64,000 bases of DNA, from NCBI GenBank assembly GCA_007449985.2, contig VIIQ02000252.1:53078-117077 (forward strand), written 5' to 3'. Source of the stretch: Desmodesmus armatus (taxonomy: Eukaryota > Chlorophyta > Chlorophyceae > Sphaeropleales > Scenedesmaceae). Numbering within the stretch: position 1 is the first letter of the stretch; each line of letters starts with the position of its first letter. Of the stretch, positions 12,481 to 24,242 are shown piece after piece. The notes below the pieces were generated by a model. That model did no database searches. It saw only the letters and a program-made list of their open reading frames with translations, and was not told where the DNA came from. The position numbers and the translations under genes are program-made.

Positions 12481-12933
12481 CTTTGCTATGGCGTGTGCTC
12501 AGCAGTTGCTGCTTGTGATGCGTGCTCAGTAGCTGCTATTCGTGTGTACTTGTAGTCTGTGTACAGAAATAAAAAGTTGGGCACTGCAGTAGCTACAGCA
12601 GTCCTGATGACAAGTTTTTTGTGAAGTTGCTGATACGATTTGCTTTGGTCAGCAACCCCTGGTGATGTTCCTGGTGCTTTCAGTTTGTCTTGCCCCATAT
12701 TCCGAGCAGAGGTGGTATAGTTGAAGGGCCCTTACTAACCCTCTGTCAGCTTAGTCACTGTGACTCTGTTGCCACTATCACAACTAGGGCACACCCGACT
12801 GTTTGTTCAAGATTCAGTGCTGTGTGATTTCAGACCTTTGGATTCCACGCCTGTCACATCTTCGCCTGCCCGTCTGGTGATCTGCGATCTGTCTTGCTCA
12901 TCTCATCCAGTAGCCGTGCTTGAAGTTGATTTC

Positions 12934-14905
12934 ATGACATCCAGCATGGCTAGGAAAGATTCAGTTTCTCCCTTGCTGCAGCTGCCAGACCCATGTCTGC
13001 TGGCTGTTCTTCGTTCCTGTGCTGATGACCACCGCAGCCTGTTCAGCGCTGCCAGAGCCCACAGCAGGCTGCACCAGGCAGCAGTAATGGCGTACAGCAG
13101 CATCAGTAGCATCACAGCGGTGGTGTACCGGCACCAGCTGGACAGCCTTGTTTCCACGCACCTCACCACGCATGGCGCACACATCAGCAACCTCAGCCTG
13201 AAGGGTGCAGAAGGGGAATGCATCATTCTGCATCAGCTACCTGACAGCCTCACCCAGCTCAGCAGCCTGGAGCTTGTCCGTGTGCACCCACAGATGCAGC
13301 GAGATGGGGGCTATCCAGGTGTGCTGGGGGCTGCTGCGCCCCTCCCTCTCAAGCAGCTGCGGCTGAAGCTCTGCCAGGTGTTTGATAGGGAGGAAGGGCT
13401 GATAGCGGCCTTTAAGCGGCTTCCTGGGCTGGAGCACCTCAGCATAACAGACAGCACTAACCTCGGCGGGCCTGCCCTGCACATCCCACTGGGTAAGGTG
13501 CTGCCCGGGCTGCAGCAGCTGACCTACCTTGAGCTTGGTGGGGTGTGGCCAGCAACCGGGTGGGACATTTGGGCTGCAGATGAAGCAGACTACGATTCCT
13601 TGGATGAGGAGGCCTCTTCGGATGAGGACGCAGAACCTAGGCCTCACCCCAACACCGTCCAGATGCAGCACCTGACAGTTTTGACCCGGCTGGCTGACCT
13701 GCGGCTGCCGTGGGTCACATGGGACTTCACTGCCAGCATGCTGTCAGGCGTGCAGACCCTCACACGCTTGCAGTTGTTGCCGAGGCCAGTCATTGGTCTA
13801 ACTGTTTCATTTGAACCAGCTGCTCTGGCAGGCAAGACCCTGCTGCAGCACCTGGAGCTTGGGTTTGCAGCACTGCTTCAAGGTGCCAGGGGTGCGCAGC
13901 TGCTGTCCCAGCTGCAGCACCTGCAGCACCTGACGTGCTTGATGCTGCACGGCGAATCAGACAGGTGGGCAGGGGGCGATGCACGTGCGGATGAGGCCAA
14001 CCCCCCAGCAGCAGCATATTCGGCCCTCACAGCCAGCAGCAAGCTGCAGCACCTTGATGTCAGCGGGACAAGGGTGCCGGCAGGGGCGTGCCAGCACATG
14101 TTTCCTGCAGGCAGGCAGCTGCCGCACCTGCGGGTGTTGCGCATCTGTGCAGGAGACGTTGACGGCACCCGCCTTGTCAGCTGCTGCCCTGCGCTGCGGC
14201 TGCTTGACGTGCTGGGCTTGCAGCACAGCACACAGCTGCTGGCCCCGCTGCAGCGGCTGCGCAGCTTGCGCACGCTGCACGTGCAGCTTGCCAAGGCTGC
14301 TGGCTCGTCTGAGGGGTTGGAGGGTGTGTTGCAGCTGACAGGGCTGAGGGCGTTGGATCTTTCGGGTGTCAGTGGTGCTGCAGAGGCGTTGCTCCTGCAG
14401 CTGACTCAGCTGAGACAGTTGACAAGCCTGGACTACAAAGCCCGGTCTGGTGGGCGGGGGATCTTCTACAGCGAGGTGAGTTGTGCTTTGCTGGTGCTGT
14501 GTGCCTGCTTGCTGCAAAGATGGCGGCAAATAGTGGTTTTGGTGTCTTGCATAGGAGTTCCTGCAGTCTGCAACCATATACCGTTCTTGGCATGCATGGC
14601 ATATGCATCAGTGACAGGCATGGTAATTTGTTGTGTATGCCGCTTCGCACGAGCAACGCCAGTCATGCACATCTGCTGTCGGTTAGTGTCAGACACTCCA
14701 TTGGTTTTAGAAGATGCTGCTGCGTGCTGTCCTGCTGCTGCCTGCTCCTGGTTGCGGCTGCGTGTTGACAATGTTTGTGCTGCTGCAGCCCTCTAGCGTG
14801 GAGCCTGTGTGGCGGCAAGTGCTGCAGCATCACCTCAACCACCCAGATCCTGCTGTGGCACAGCAGGCAGCTTCAGCACTGGAGCAGGCGGAACCAGTTC
14901 AGTAG
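12934..14905 (+). CDS. LRR3: intact F-box-like/leucine-rich-repeat protein
   Basis: Two exons, join(12934..14475, 14789..14905), give 552 residues in phase 0. The ATG at 12934 precedes PLLQLPDPCLLAVLRSC and FSAARAHSRLHQAA; a second in-frame ATG at 12946 is an alternative start. The open frame runs further upstream, but that part does not resemble the family and is probably 5' leader. Leucine-rich repeats follow, interrupted by an acidic insert (DEEASSDEDAE, around residue 230). The donor is GAG|GTGAGT at 14476. The last exon encodes VEPVWRQVLQHHL, then HPDPAVAQQAAS and stop. It is the only family member on the plus strand here. Role inferred as for LRR2. Confidence 0.8.
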
Positions 14906-15769
14906 GCTACAAGCACCATCATTAGCGCGTAGGTAGGTATGCAAGGACCATGGCTGCTGTAGCAGACTGCTGTTCAACAGCCAGAGTCTGCAAGGCTGCT
15001 TGCATTGATGCTGTCTCAGCCACTCAGGTTGCACTGTCAGGCTGCTAAACCCTTGCTGCTGGTGTGCCTGATGCTCACAGGCGTACATGTCCCTGCCGCT
15101 CTATCACCACCAGCACATGAGCTGTTACCATGATGCTACATCAGCTAGCTGCAAATGCATTCACACACATGCCAGCACCCCACCCATCACCTGCATGACC
15201 AACGCCTGCCAACCCAACCCAACCACTCACCACTCGCCAACCCAGCCTTTCACCCGCTAATTCAGCTGCACACGCACCCTTGCACTGCCCTTGGCCCCTG
15301 CCGTCGCTATCCTACTGCTGCAGGACCGTTGTTGAGTGTCCTGCAGAGGGAGGGGGGGGGGGCAGCCTGATGGTGCAGGAGATCAGCATGGAGCGCCAGC
15401 TGCTGTTGCCCTCAGCAGACTCAGCTGCTGTTGGAGCAGCCTTGATGGGGTACAGTGGAGCAGGAGGTGGTGTTGAGGATGGTGCTGGGTGTGCTGCGTG
15501 TGCTGAGTGGTTCCCCGGCATCCTCTCCTGCCAGTGCAGGGGCCCCAACTTTGATGGAGTTTGCTGTGCCATGATGTTGTTGTGAACTGGTGCATTCCAA
15601 GTGCTATCCTTTCGTCTTGTATTACTTGTGCTGAACAGGGTTGTAAGGGTCCTCAGTTAGAACACCACCCCCTGTGTGATTTGAACACACTTGGACTCAA
15701 CCGCCAAACAACCAGCGGAATTACGTCCTCCTTCCTTGTCAAGAAAGAACGAACGTTCCTAACTACAAG
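14906..15769. other. Region after LRR3 with a possible extra exon
   Basis: At about 15331-15405, after a CTGCTGCAG acceptor-like site, lies a stretch that can encode LQREGGGGSLMVQEISMERQ. A closely related stretch occurs after LRR4 at about 25723-25799 on the minus strand. It may be a shared 3' exon of the LRR loci or part of a small neighbour gene. The rest shows nothing definite. Confidence 0.35.
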
Positions 15770-15918
15770 TAAGAAGTGCAGTCCAGCCCCGCAATCGTTC
15801 CTGTTCATTGCCTCTGATCTGTTCGTGATCTTGTCGTGACTGTGCTAGTCTCAGGCAGGTATCCATCGCCGTCTCTTGCCATTGAAACTTCATACGTATC
15901 ACCTCTCTTGTCGCAGTC

Positions 15919-16986
15919 ATGAGCAGCCGCAAGCGCAACAGGCAGACAGCTTCTTCTGCTGCTGTTGAAGATGGCCAGTGCACCATCAAGCTTGCAGATG
16001 CCAGCCTTTCTGCAGATGTCACGGCCTTAAGGGCCTGCAGCAGCTGTGCTCGTGGCTTGCCTGTAGACGCCCAGGAATGGGACCTCAGCGGCCTGCAGGT
16101 GGATGGACAGTCTGTCAGCAGTGCAACATTAGAGGCCTGGCTGGCTTGTGTGGACAGCGTGCTCAGCGGCAGCCCATTAGATGGCAGCAAGAAGGCACAG
16201 ATGACCACAGCAACTGGCCTGCAGCAGCTGCTGCTGTTTGCAGATGCTGTTGGCTCTGTGGGTGGTGTGCTGAACGCGTGCCTGAGCGAACTCAAGGACC
16301 TCAAGATGGTGGTGAAGGTGGGGTCGGAGACGATCGAGCTGCGCATGGGCAAGGGTGAAGGTGGATACTTTGTGTCGAGCTGTGTCCTTTACCATGCCAC
16401 CATGCGCGTTGAGTACAATGCTGAGGTCATCAAGTTGGGGCACAATGACGAGGTTTCAAACTTCCGCCAGCAGGTAGCAACACAGACAGAGGCGCTGCTG
16501 TATGTGGGGCAACTGCTGCAGCTGCCACAGCTGCTACAGACTCTTCACGGGTTTATTTTCAGAAGTCATGTCGTGGGTGATGGTATATTTGCCAGGGTGC
16601 ACAAGGTTTTCACAGAGCGAGTGCTTGCAGCAGCAGTTGGCAGCAACCAACTCAGCAGGGATGCTTACATAACTAGTGTGCTGACCCACCCGTGCAGCGC
16701 ACACGATCTTACAGGCCTGCACCCCCTCCTCAGGGGAGTGCAGAACCCACGCTATGACAGGGAACGCAAGGAGTTGTGGTGGGAGGCGCAACTGGCTCAC
16801 GACTTCTTTGGTTGCGCAGCAGGCAGTGATGTGAAAGTACAGCTAGACCTCCTCAGCAATGAGGGGCCTGTAATCAGGTTTGGTGAAGAGGGGCCCTGGC
16901 TGCATGCACAGATCCTGCTTGGTCATGGCATCTTCAACGAGCACACCCGCAATGAGTTCTTTGAAGAGGATGAGACTAGTGAGTAG
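15919..16986 (+). CDS. Intronless protein, weak BTB/POZ resemblance, copy A
   Basis: An uninterrupted frame of 355 codons begins with ATG (MSSRKRNRQ), a basic start. No family can be named with certainty. Residues about 30-130 look like the second half of a BTB/POZ fold: a hydrophobic strand (EWDLSGLQVDG), a helix with LEAWLACVDSVLSG, then LQQLLLFADAVGSVGGVL, comparable to the BTB pattern LLxLADxxxVxxLxxxC. The C-terminal half (ERVLAAAVGSNQLSRDAY, NPRYDRERKELWWEAQLA, IRFGEEGPWLHAQILLGHG) is conserved with copy B. The leader carries TCTCTTGTCGCAG just before the ATG, which could be a 5'-UTR intron acceptor. A BTB protein would typically be a Cullin-3 adaptor; that is inference. Confidence 0.75.
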   Translation: MSSRKRNRQTASSAAVEDGQCTIKLADASLSADVTALRACSSCARGLPVDAQEWDLSGLQVDGQSVSSATLEAWLACVDSVLSGSPLDGSKKAQMTTATGLQQLLLFADAVGSVGGVLNACLSELKDLKMVVKVGSETIELRMGKGEGGYFVSSCVLYHATMRVEYNAEVIKLGHNDEVSNFRQQVATQTEALLYVGQLLQLPQLLQTLHGFIFRSHVVGDGIFARVHKVFTERVLAAAVGSNQLSRDAYITSVLTHPCSAHDLTGLHPLLRGVQNPRYDRERKELWWEAQLAHDFFGCAAGSDVKVQLDLLSNEGPVIRFGEEGPWLHAQILLGHGIFNEHTRNEFFEEDETSE

Positions 16987-18711
16987 GGCCATTTCTTGGC
17001 CCGCTACAGCGGCAGCACAGCATGCAGCCTGTGCGGCTGGTCCTACACTTGCAAGTTACCAGTAGCGTGCTGAAGGCAGCTGCTGCCCGCCTTTGAGCCA
17101 TGGTGGCTTCTGGTGTGGATAGCCTTGTGTGTTTGTGCTTTTCTTTGCCTGTTTGGCTTGTTTGGTTGCAGGACAAGGCTGCTGCGTCCTGTCAAGCCTG
17201 CATGCCTTTCAGCCGGCGCCGGCGGTGCGCATGCTGTGCCATGCGGGTGGAGTTTTAGTGCTGCTGCTGCTGCATGGGTATCGTCTGTTCCTGGTGTGCT
17301 GCTGGCATGTTTATGCACTGGAACTGGGTTGCAGCAGTATCCTCCTGAGACCTGCATGCAAGCTATCTTGTTGGGTGGTCCTGCTGACGCGTGGTCCGGA
17401 TCAGCAGCAGGATCCTGCTGCTGAAGCAGGCGTCTTTGACAAACAGAGCAGGTATACTCGTTGCCTAGGTGCAGCAGCACCTGCATGTGCTGTCAGCACT
17501 TTTGGTCCTGCATACGTATGGCATGGTGCGAGCAGGTTTGCTGCCAGCACACCCTGCAGTTGGTCTGTATTCACACAGGATTCAGGTGCTTTGTAGGCCA
17601 TGGGCATGCTGTTCCAGTGTTGAGTTCATGCAGGTGCTCGACAGTCTGACTGGCTTGCCGCACGCATGCGTTGCTTTGCGGCTGGTGGTTTGGGGGTTCT
17701 GCTTCAAGCGCTCAGCACGTGCAGCGGTTGCTGTTGGCGTATTGCGTGCACAATGCCTCAGGCTGACACTGCCTCAGGCGGCTGCTGCTCGCATGTCTGT
17801 TTGTGACATCAGCACTGCATTTGTCAGAGCCGACCCCCATGCTGTGATTGACAAGCAGGAGGCAGACTGCTGCCAAGCATTTTGCACCTGAAAGGCTTGC
17901 ACAGCTGACTGTGCAGCATGACATGGCCGGTGTTGAGCTATGTATACTGTGAAGCAAGCATGGACTGCGCAGGACGCACTGCTGATGCTGCACGTGCATG
18001 CCTTTGTTGTATGCTGTGGCGGCCTGAATGACTGGATTGAGTGACTGTATTGAGTTGGCCACTATGTACATCAGGGATGCAGAAGGGTGGAATGCATGTG
18101 CGCATTGCGCTCGCTGCTGTCAGTGTTCTGTGTCGGCGCTACTGCGGTGTCAAAATGGGCACTAGCACCACCACTTGAACGTGCCAGTTTCTTCTTGCAT
18201 GTGCCTGGATGTTCTTTGATTGCTGTTGTTGCCATCAATGTGAGGTGCTGTGAGTACAGGAGGCTGGGGCCAGCCTGTTGGTTCATTTGTGGGGACAGGG
18301 TCGCTGACTTACCGGCTGAGCTGGCCCAGTGAAGTGGGCGAGTTGGCCCAGCCTTGCGGTCAGCGTTGTATGGCTGCTGGGTCGTGATTGGTTTTGGGTT
18401 CCGGCATTTTATACTGCTGATGTTTCACTTCCCATTTCTGAAGGGCATGGCTTTCCGTTGCCACCAGGATTCATGCCCCAAAACCACTGCCACAATCAGT
18501 GCCACTGAGCCATTTTTTCAAGTATCGCTCCATCATTTGTCTAAGACTTCAAGCTCAACTTGCAAGTTCAGTCCAACCTTGACTTCGTCTTCTGGTGTGC
18601 CCGGTGAAATCTGATCTATTGGTGATCTGTCTGGTCGTGCCCACTAATCAACCAATCAACGCCGTCTCTTGCCCTTGAAGTCTCATACTTATCACCTCAA
18701 TCATCGCAGTC
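16987..18711. other. Long non-coding stretch after copy A
   Basis: No exon is supported. Much of it is duplicated after copy B, so it belongs to the segmental duplication. It may be a long 3' UTR or part of an ancestral neighbour gene. The last 150 bases hold the leader of copy B. Confidence 0.45.
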
Positions 18712-19797
18712 ATGAGCAGTCGCAAGCGCAACAGGCAGGCAGCTTCTTCTGCTGCTGTTGAGGATGGCCAGTGCACCATCAAGCTTGCAGTTGCCAGCCT
18801 TTCTGCAGACTTCACTACCTTGCGTGTCTTCAGCAGCTGTGCTCGCGGCTTGCCTGTAGACGCCCAGGAATGGGACATCAGCGGCCTGCTAGTAGACGGC
18901 CAGCCTGTTAGCAGTGCAACATTAGAGGCCTGGCTGGCGTGTGTGGACAGCATGCTCAGCGGCAGCCCGTTGGAGGGCAGCAAGAAGGAACAGCTGGCCA
19001 CAGCCACGGGCCTGCAGCAGCTGCTGCTGTTTGCAGATGCTGTCGGCTCTGTGGGTGGTGTGCTGAACGTGTGCCTCAGTGAGCTCAGGGACCTCACGCT
19101 GGTGGTGAAGGTGAAGGAGGAAAGTATTGAGCTGCGCATGGGCATGGGTGACGGGGCATACCATATTGGAGGTGAACAGGAAGGTGGCGGTCTTGTTCTT
19201 TATTATGCCACCCTGCACAAGTACAAAGCAGTTGTGCATGTCACTTTTCAGCATGACGATGATGTGCTGGACTGTCGCCAGCAGGTGGCATCACAGATTG
19301 AGGCGCTGCTGTATGTGGGGCACATGCTGCAGCTGCCAGAGCTGCTGCGGACAGTCCACAGCTTTATCTTCAAGGGTCATACCATCGATGGTGGGGTTCT
19401 TGAAGGGTACATGCCTGGGGTGTTTTCAGAGCGAGTGCTTGCAGCGGCAGTGGGCAGCAACCAACTGAGCAGGGATGCTTACATGACTAGTGTGCTGACC
19501 CAACCATGCAGCGCACATGATGTTACAGGCCTGCACCGCCTGCTCAAGGTGGTGGAGCACCCACGCTATGACAGGGAACGCGAGGAGCTGTGCTGGGACG
19601 CAGAGCTGGCGCAAACTTTCTTTGGGTGTGCAGCAGGCAGTCAGGTCAATGTGCAGCTCGACCTGCTCAGCAGTGAGGGGCCTGCCATCAGGTTTGGTGA
19701 AGAGGGGCCCTGGCTGCGTGCACAGATCCTGCTTGGGCATGGCGTCTACAATCAGCAGACCCGCACTGCGCTACTTCAGGGCGATGAGTCAGAGTAG
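18712..19797 (+). CDS. Intronless protein, weak BTB/POZ resemblance, copy B
   Basis: A 361-codon uninterrupted frame, paralogous to copy A over its whole length. Both start MSSRKRNRQ, share AWLACVDS and GLQQLLLFADAVGSVGGVLN, and end near PWLRAQILLGHGV. The central variable part (after LRMGMGDGAY) differs by substitutions and a short insertion. Both frames stay open despite many differences, which suggests both are under selection. Function unknown; BTB-like adaptor is an inference. Confidence 0.75.
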   Translation: MSSRKRNRQAASSAAVEDGQCTIKLAVASLSADFTTLRVFSSCARGLPVDAQEWDISGLLVDGQPVSSATLEAWLACVDSMLSGSPLEGSKKEQLATATGLQQLLLFADAVGSVGGVLNVCLSELRDLTLVVKVKEESIELRMGMGDGAYHIGGEQEGGGLVLYYATLHKYKAVVHVTFQHDDDVLDCRQQVASQIEALLYVGHMLQLPELLRTVHSFIFKGHTIDGGVLEGYMPGVFSERVLAAAVGSNQLSRDAYMTSVLTQPCSAHDVTGLHRLLKVVEHPRYDREREELCWDAELAQTFFGCAAGSQVNVQLDLLSSEGPAIRFGEEGPWLRAQILLGHGVYNQQTRTALLQGDESE

Positions 19798-21743
19798 GCA
19801 CACCTTGTGACCTGCTGCAGCAGCACTGATGCACGCAGTCTGGACGGTCGTTCCTGCACTCTTCTGCCTGTGTGTCATGGGTGGGGTGTGATGGCCAAGC
19901 AGCACACTGCAGCGCCCTGTGGCCAGTGGCTGGCCTGGATCCAGCTTGAGGATCGTCAGGGTTGAGGGTTTAGGAACCCACACATGTTGTTGGCAGCGTG
20001 TTGAAGGCAGCTGCTGCCCTCCTTTGAGCCATGTTGGCTTCTGGTGTGGGTGCCCTTGTGTTTGTGCCTGGGTTGCTTGTTTGGCTTGTTTGGTTGTGAA
20101 TGCAGGACAAAGCTGTTGCACCCTGCAGCCTGCATGCCTTGCGGCCCTCATGCTGTGCCATGCGGGTGCAGTTCTAGTGCTGCTGCTATCATCTGCTGCG
20201 GTGTGATGCTTGCATGTTTGCGCATTGGCAGCTGCTCTGGGGCACAGTATCCTCCCAAGTCTTGCATGCAAGCTCTCATGTTGGGTGGTCCTGCCGACGC
20301 GTGGTCCTGATGTTGAAGCAGGCGCCATGGAGACACGGCAGGCACATGTGTTGCACCTAGGTTCAGCACCACCTGCATGTGCTGTCAGCACTCTTGGTTC
20401 TGCATCCGTATGGCATGGTGCGAGCAGGGTATGGTGCCAGCAAACCCCGCAGTGGGGCTGATTCTCGCCTGCTTCTGTTGCAATCGGCATGCTGTTTTAG
20501 TGTTGAGTCTAGGAAGGGCTTGGCAGTCTGTGTGGCTTGCTGCAAGAGGGGGGGGGGGTCAGCTTCACATGCTCAGCACGTGCAGCGGCTGCTGTTGGCG
20601 TGTTGCGTGCATGTTGCTTCAGGCTGACACTGCCGCCGGCTGCGGCTGCAAGCTTGTCTGTTTGTGACAATGGCAGTGCATCTGTCAGAGCCGTCCCCCA
20701 TGCTGTGGTTGAAAAGCAGGAGGCGGACTGCTCCTAAGGATTTTGCGGCTTAGATGCTGGCACTGTTGACTGTTTTAGCATGGCGTGGTGCAGCTAGTGT
20801 GGACTGTGCAGGACGCATTGCTGATGCTGCACGTGCCTGACTTTGTTGTGTACATGTGGCGGCCATTGGTGTGAGGTGCTGTGAGTACAGGAGGCTGGGG
20901 CCAGCCTGCTGTTGCTTGGGTGGAGTCAGAATCGCCCTTGCAACTGGCCTCGTGAACGGGGCGAGTTGGTCCAGCCGTTGCAGTCAGCATTGAATGGCTG
21001 CTGGTCGTATGTCGTGCAGGGCTTGTCTGTTCATCCTGCTGACGTCTCACTTCCCATGCCTGACAGCCACGGGCTTTTGTTGCCACCACCCTTGTGACAG
21101 GGGGGTTTGCAGCTGCTTTCAGGTGGTTGTGGGTGTGAAGCATCCTTGTGACCTTGTCATAATATGGGTGTTAAAGTGAGAGCCAGATGTTCTGTTGGGG
21201 TTGGCAATGCATATGGGGGTGAAGTTGCCACATGTACAGACACTGGGTGTTGACAGAGGACGACCTGGGTGTGCCACACTGGCAAGTGAGCTCAGGGAGC
21301 ACGTTGAGACGGTTGAAAGCTGAACATCAACGGTTTCAGTGTTGTTTGATTGACAATGCACAACGCAGGACATGACTAGATACAGCCTGGGGACAGGCTG
21401 GCCAGGCATGAGCACAGGTTCGATTGGGCCCCTACCCACTGATAACATGTCACCAGGTTAAGGCTGACTTATCAAGACGTTGTTCATGCACAGCAGTGAC
21501 TGACAGCTAGTGCAGACCGGTCTGTCGAGTGCAATTTGGGTGAGAGGTTTTGGATGGGTCCTAACACACCAGCTGGGTCCAGCCAACGTCAGGGAACGGC
21601 GAGGATGAATCTGGTAGCTGTCACGCTTCCTTTTTGCATGTCTACGTGTTGGAAGCTTCAGCTCACACGCTCCTACTCCACGCATCCGTGATCGTCCTGC
21701 CCGGAGCAGCAACCAAAACAGTCTCTTACCAACTGTTATCATC
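19798..21743. other. Intergenic after copy B
   Basis: Up to about 21105 it mirrors the non-coding part after copy A. From there to 21743 nothing specific is seen. A G run lies at about 20550-20558. Confidence 0.4.
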
Positions 21744-24242
21744 ATGGCATTCAAAGGTCTCATGGGAGGCGCAGCTGGTGCGTAGTGTGGGCACTCCAAC
21801 ATACATCAGTAGATGGTGCACTCCACAGCAGTAGACAGTTGCATGGGGCTGTTGTTGCAGCACGTGGGGCTAGGAACAGCACTCACAGCGGGAGTGTTTT
21901 GATGTATACGCAGGTGCCGCCCTGTACACAGCATACAGGGACTCAGATGCCATATTCAACAGCTCTGACCTGGTCAGCGGTGTCTTTGAGTACATGCGGA
22001 AAGGTGGAGGCACCGGCAGCGTAGAGGTAAGTTCCGGTATGCTGGAAGCTTACATGCTGGCATCAAGGTGCCTGAAGCAGCTGCATGACAGAACTGCAGG
22101 CCAAGTGCATGACCTGACTGGGCAGCGTGGTGTGCTTTTGGGCTGCTGCAGGTGTCACGACTACAAAAGAATGTTGATGACTTGCAGCATGCTCTCCTCA
22201 AGTCTTTGCACGACCGGCAACCAACTGTCATATACGCAGGCCAAAACAAGTCAGGGTGCGTTCTGCCCTGGGCATACCGATGTGCTTGTAGATGCCTTCC
22301 GCAAAGCGTAGATGCTTTCTCATGCTACATGCACAGCAGCTGCATATCTTGCAGTACAGCTGTATGCAGTTGGATTTGCTGCATTCTGACCTGTTTAGCT
22401 CTCTCTTCTGTTCACCAGCAGGGCACTTTCTGTTGTCTTGGCAGTGCAAGGGGGTACCTGGGTGCTTAGTCAGCAAGTTGGGTTGTGGTTGTGTCGTGCT
22501 GCTTGTTTGCTACAGCCTGGGCACAGCCACAGGGGTGGTGCTGGTGATTGGTGGTGTCGCGCTGTACGTCCGCTTTGTGAAGGGCTGGCGCTTCAGCGAC
22601 CTGATGTATGTCACCCGCTCCTCACTCGCCAGCATGACAGAGAACATGAAGTCAGGTGGGTGCAGCAGTATTTGGAGGCAGCAGTCAGGCTGCAGCTGCG
22701 ATCTGCTTTTGAAGACAGGGGTGGCGCAGTCAGTCAGCTAGCGCACTGCTTTCAGCTCAACACCAGTTGGCTACAGGCTGGCAGCAGTTGCTACTGGCTT
22801 GGAACTGATTGGCTGGAGATGCAGCTCGTGGACGTTGAGTGAGGCCCGCAACCCCTGCAGCAGCTGCAGCTGCAGGCAGGCACCAGTCAGGCTGTTGCTG
22901 GGCCCATGCTGTTGTTCGGCTGGTGCAGGCAGTTGGTGCACTGCCCCTCTGCCTTTCAAATCCTGCCATCACCACCAGTCTCCTCATCTAACCATGCTCA
23001 CCTCCCCGGCTGCAGGCATGGAGACCATCAGGACGCAGTTTGAGGAGCGGGCGCGCGACATGCTGGAGCGCATGAGTGTGATAGGCACCAAGCAGGAGGA
23101 GATGCTGGAGGCACAAGGCGCACTCGGCAACGAGCTGGCACTCGTGGGCGGCAAAGTCAGCGCGGTCAGCGATCAGGTGGGTCCTTCCTGTCAGATCTGC
23201 GCTGTTGGAAGGACAATTAAGGAGTGGCTTGGCAACGAGCCCGCGCCTTGCATCTGGGCTCACCCCCTGCACTGCCTGCGCTGTGAGTGCTCGGCCTGGA
23301 GCACTTGCCGGCACTCACACAGCTCCCTGTTACCCAGCCTGGCAGCGATGCTTGCAAGCTCAAGTTGCACCGCTGTGGAGTGACTGTGTGTACACCCTAC
23401 ATGCCTTTGGAGCTGCAATCATCAAACCGTTTGTGTGTATGTCCTGGTTGTGTGTACGTGTGCAGGTGGGCTTCAGCAACCACGCCATCCTGATGCTGTG
23501 TGGGGCGCTGAGTGAGATGGCCAAGCGGGTGGGAATTAACAACGGGCGCTACATGAAGGAGCTGGAGAACCTCAGCAGCAGCGTGCACAGCCTGCCAGCT
23601 GGGGGGCCAGCGATGGCGGCGCTGGGCGGCGGCATGGGCGCTGCTATGGTGAGTGTTGTGGTGTGCTGGGGTGTGCGGGTTTGTGTGCAGTTCCTGGGGT
23701 GCCAGCAAACAGTGGTGTGTCAACAAGCCTGAGCTGCATTGACAGTCAGCAGTTGCAGCGGCTGGACTTCTGGGTGGGGTTGCTGTTTCTTTGGCAACCA
23801 CGATAATAGTTGTTGAAATGTTGTGCTCACGCATTTGCTTTCACACAATGGCCTCACAGTCAGCAGTGCACGATAGCCAAGGGCTTCTCTGCTGCAGTCC
23901 TGACTTTTGCATTTGTGTGCTGCCCCGGCTGTGCTGCTGCCCCTGCAGCCATACGACGCAGGCTACTTCCACCAAGCACACCCAGGGATGCCAGCAGCAG
24001 GCGCTGCCGGCTTTGCAGTCAGCCCAGCCATGCTGCCGGCGCCAGGGTATGGGCCCAACCCCTCCATGCACGCAGTCACAGCAGGGCTGAGCAGCAGCGT
24101 CAGCGCGCCATCCACCGGTCCAGTGGCTGAGGAGCGCAGCAGGGCGGCGGCAGCAGCTGTTGGTGGCGTGTCAGCGGGTGGCAGCAGCAGCGGGGCGCAG
24201 TCAAAGCTGGGCGGCTTGTCAGGCCTCTGGGGAGGCCGGTAA
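21744..24242 (+). CDS. DUF1664-type membrane-anchored coiled-coil protein
   Basis: Seven exons, join(21744..21777, 21914..22026, 22152..22255, 22516..22655, 23016..23176, 23466..23648, 23949..24242), join in phase throughout and give 342 residues. The start is MAFKGLMGGAAG. A hydrophobic segment (GTATGVVLVIGGVALYV, about residues 84-100) is followed by GWRFSDLMYVTRSSL, the hallmark of the plant DUF1664 family, then a helical coiled-coil stretch (FEERARDMLERMSVIG, KQEEMLEAQ). The tail is Gly/Ala/Pro/Ser-rich. Family members have one membrane segment and a coiled coil, and their molecular role is unknown. The intron donors GTGCGT (exons 1 and 3) are unusual but in phase. The gene appears complete and undamaged. 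Confidence 0.85.

Larger units (their letters stand above)
15770..21105. repeat. Tandem segmental duplication, two units of about 2.6 kb
   Basis: Unit 1 (about 15770-18475) and unit 2 (about 18565-21105) correspond from the 5' leader, through the BTB-like coding sequence, to a long 3' non-coding part. Matching landmarks are CTCCTTTGAGCC or its CGCC variant (17086 and 20020), the ACGCGTGGTCC segment (17387 and 20297) and GAGTACAGGAGGCTGGGG (18251 and 20882). Coding parts are better conserved than the flanks. Confidence 0.75.

Noticed and set aside
12760..12933. Longer N terminus for LRR3
   Set aside because: The frame is open upstream, but the sequence does not match any paralogue, which all start just before the F-box-like signature.
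15759..16352. Long minus-strand open frame opposite the BTB-like gene, repeated opposite copy B (18648-19145)
   Set aside because: It is an antisense shadow of conserved coding sequence. Its conservation follows from the sense frame, and it has no support of its own.
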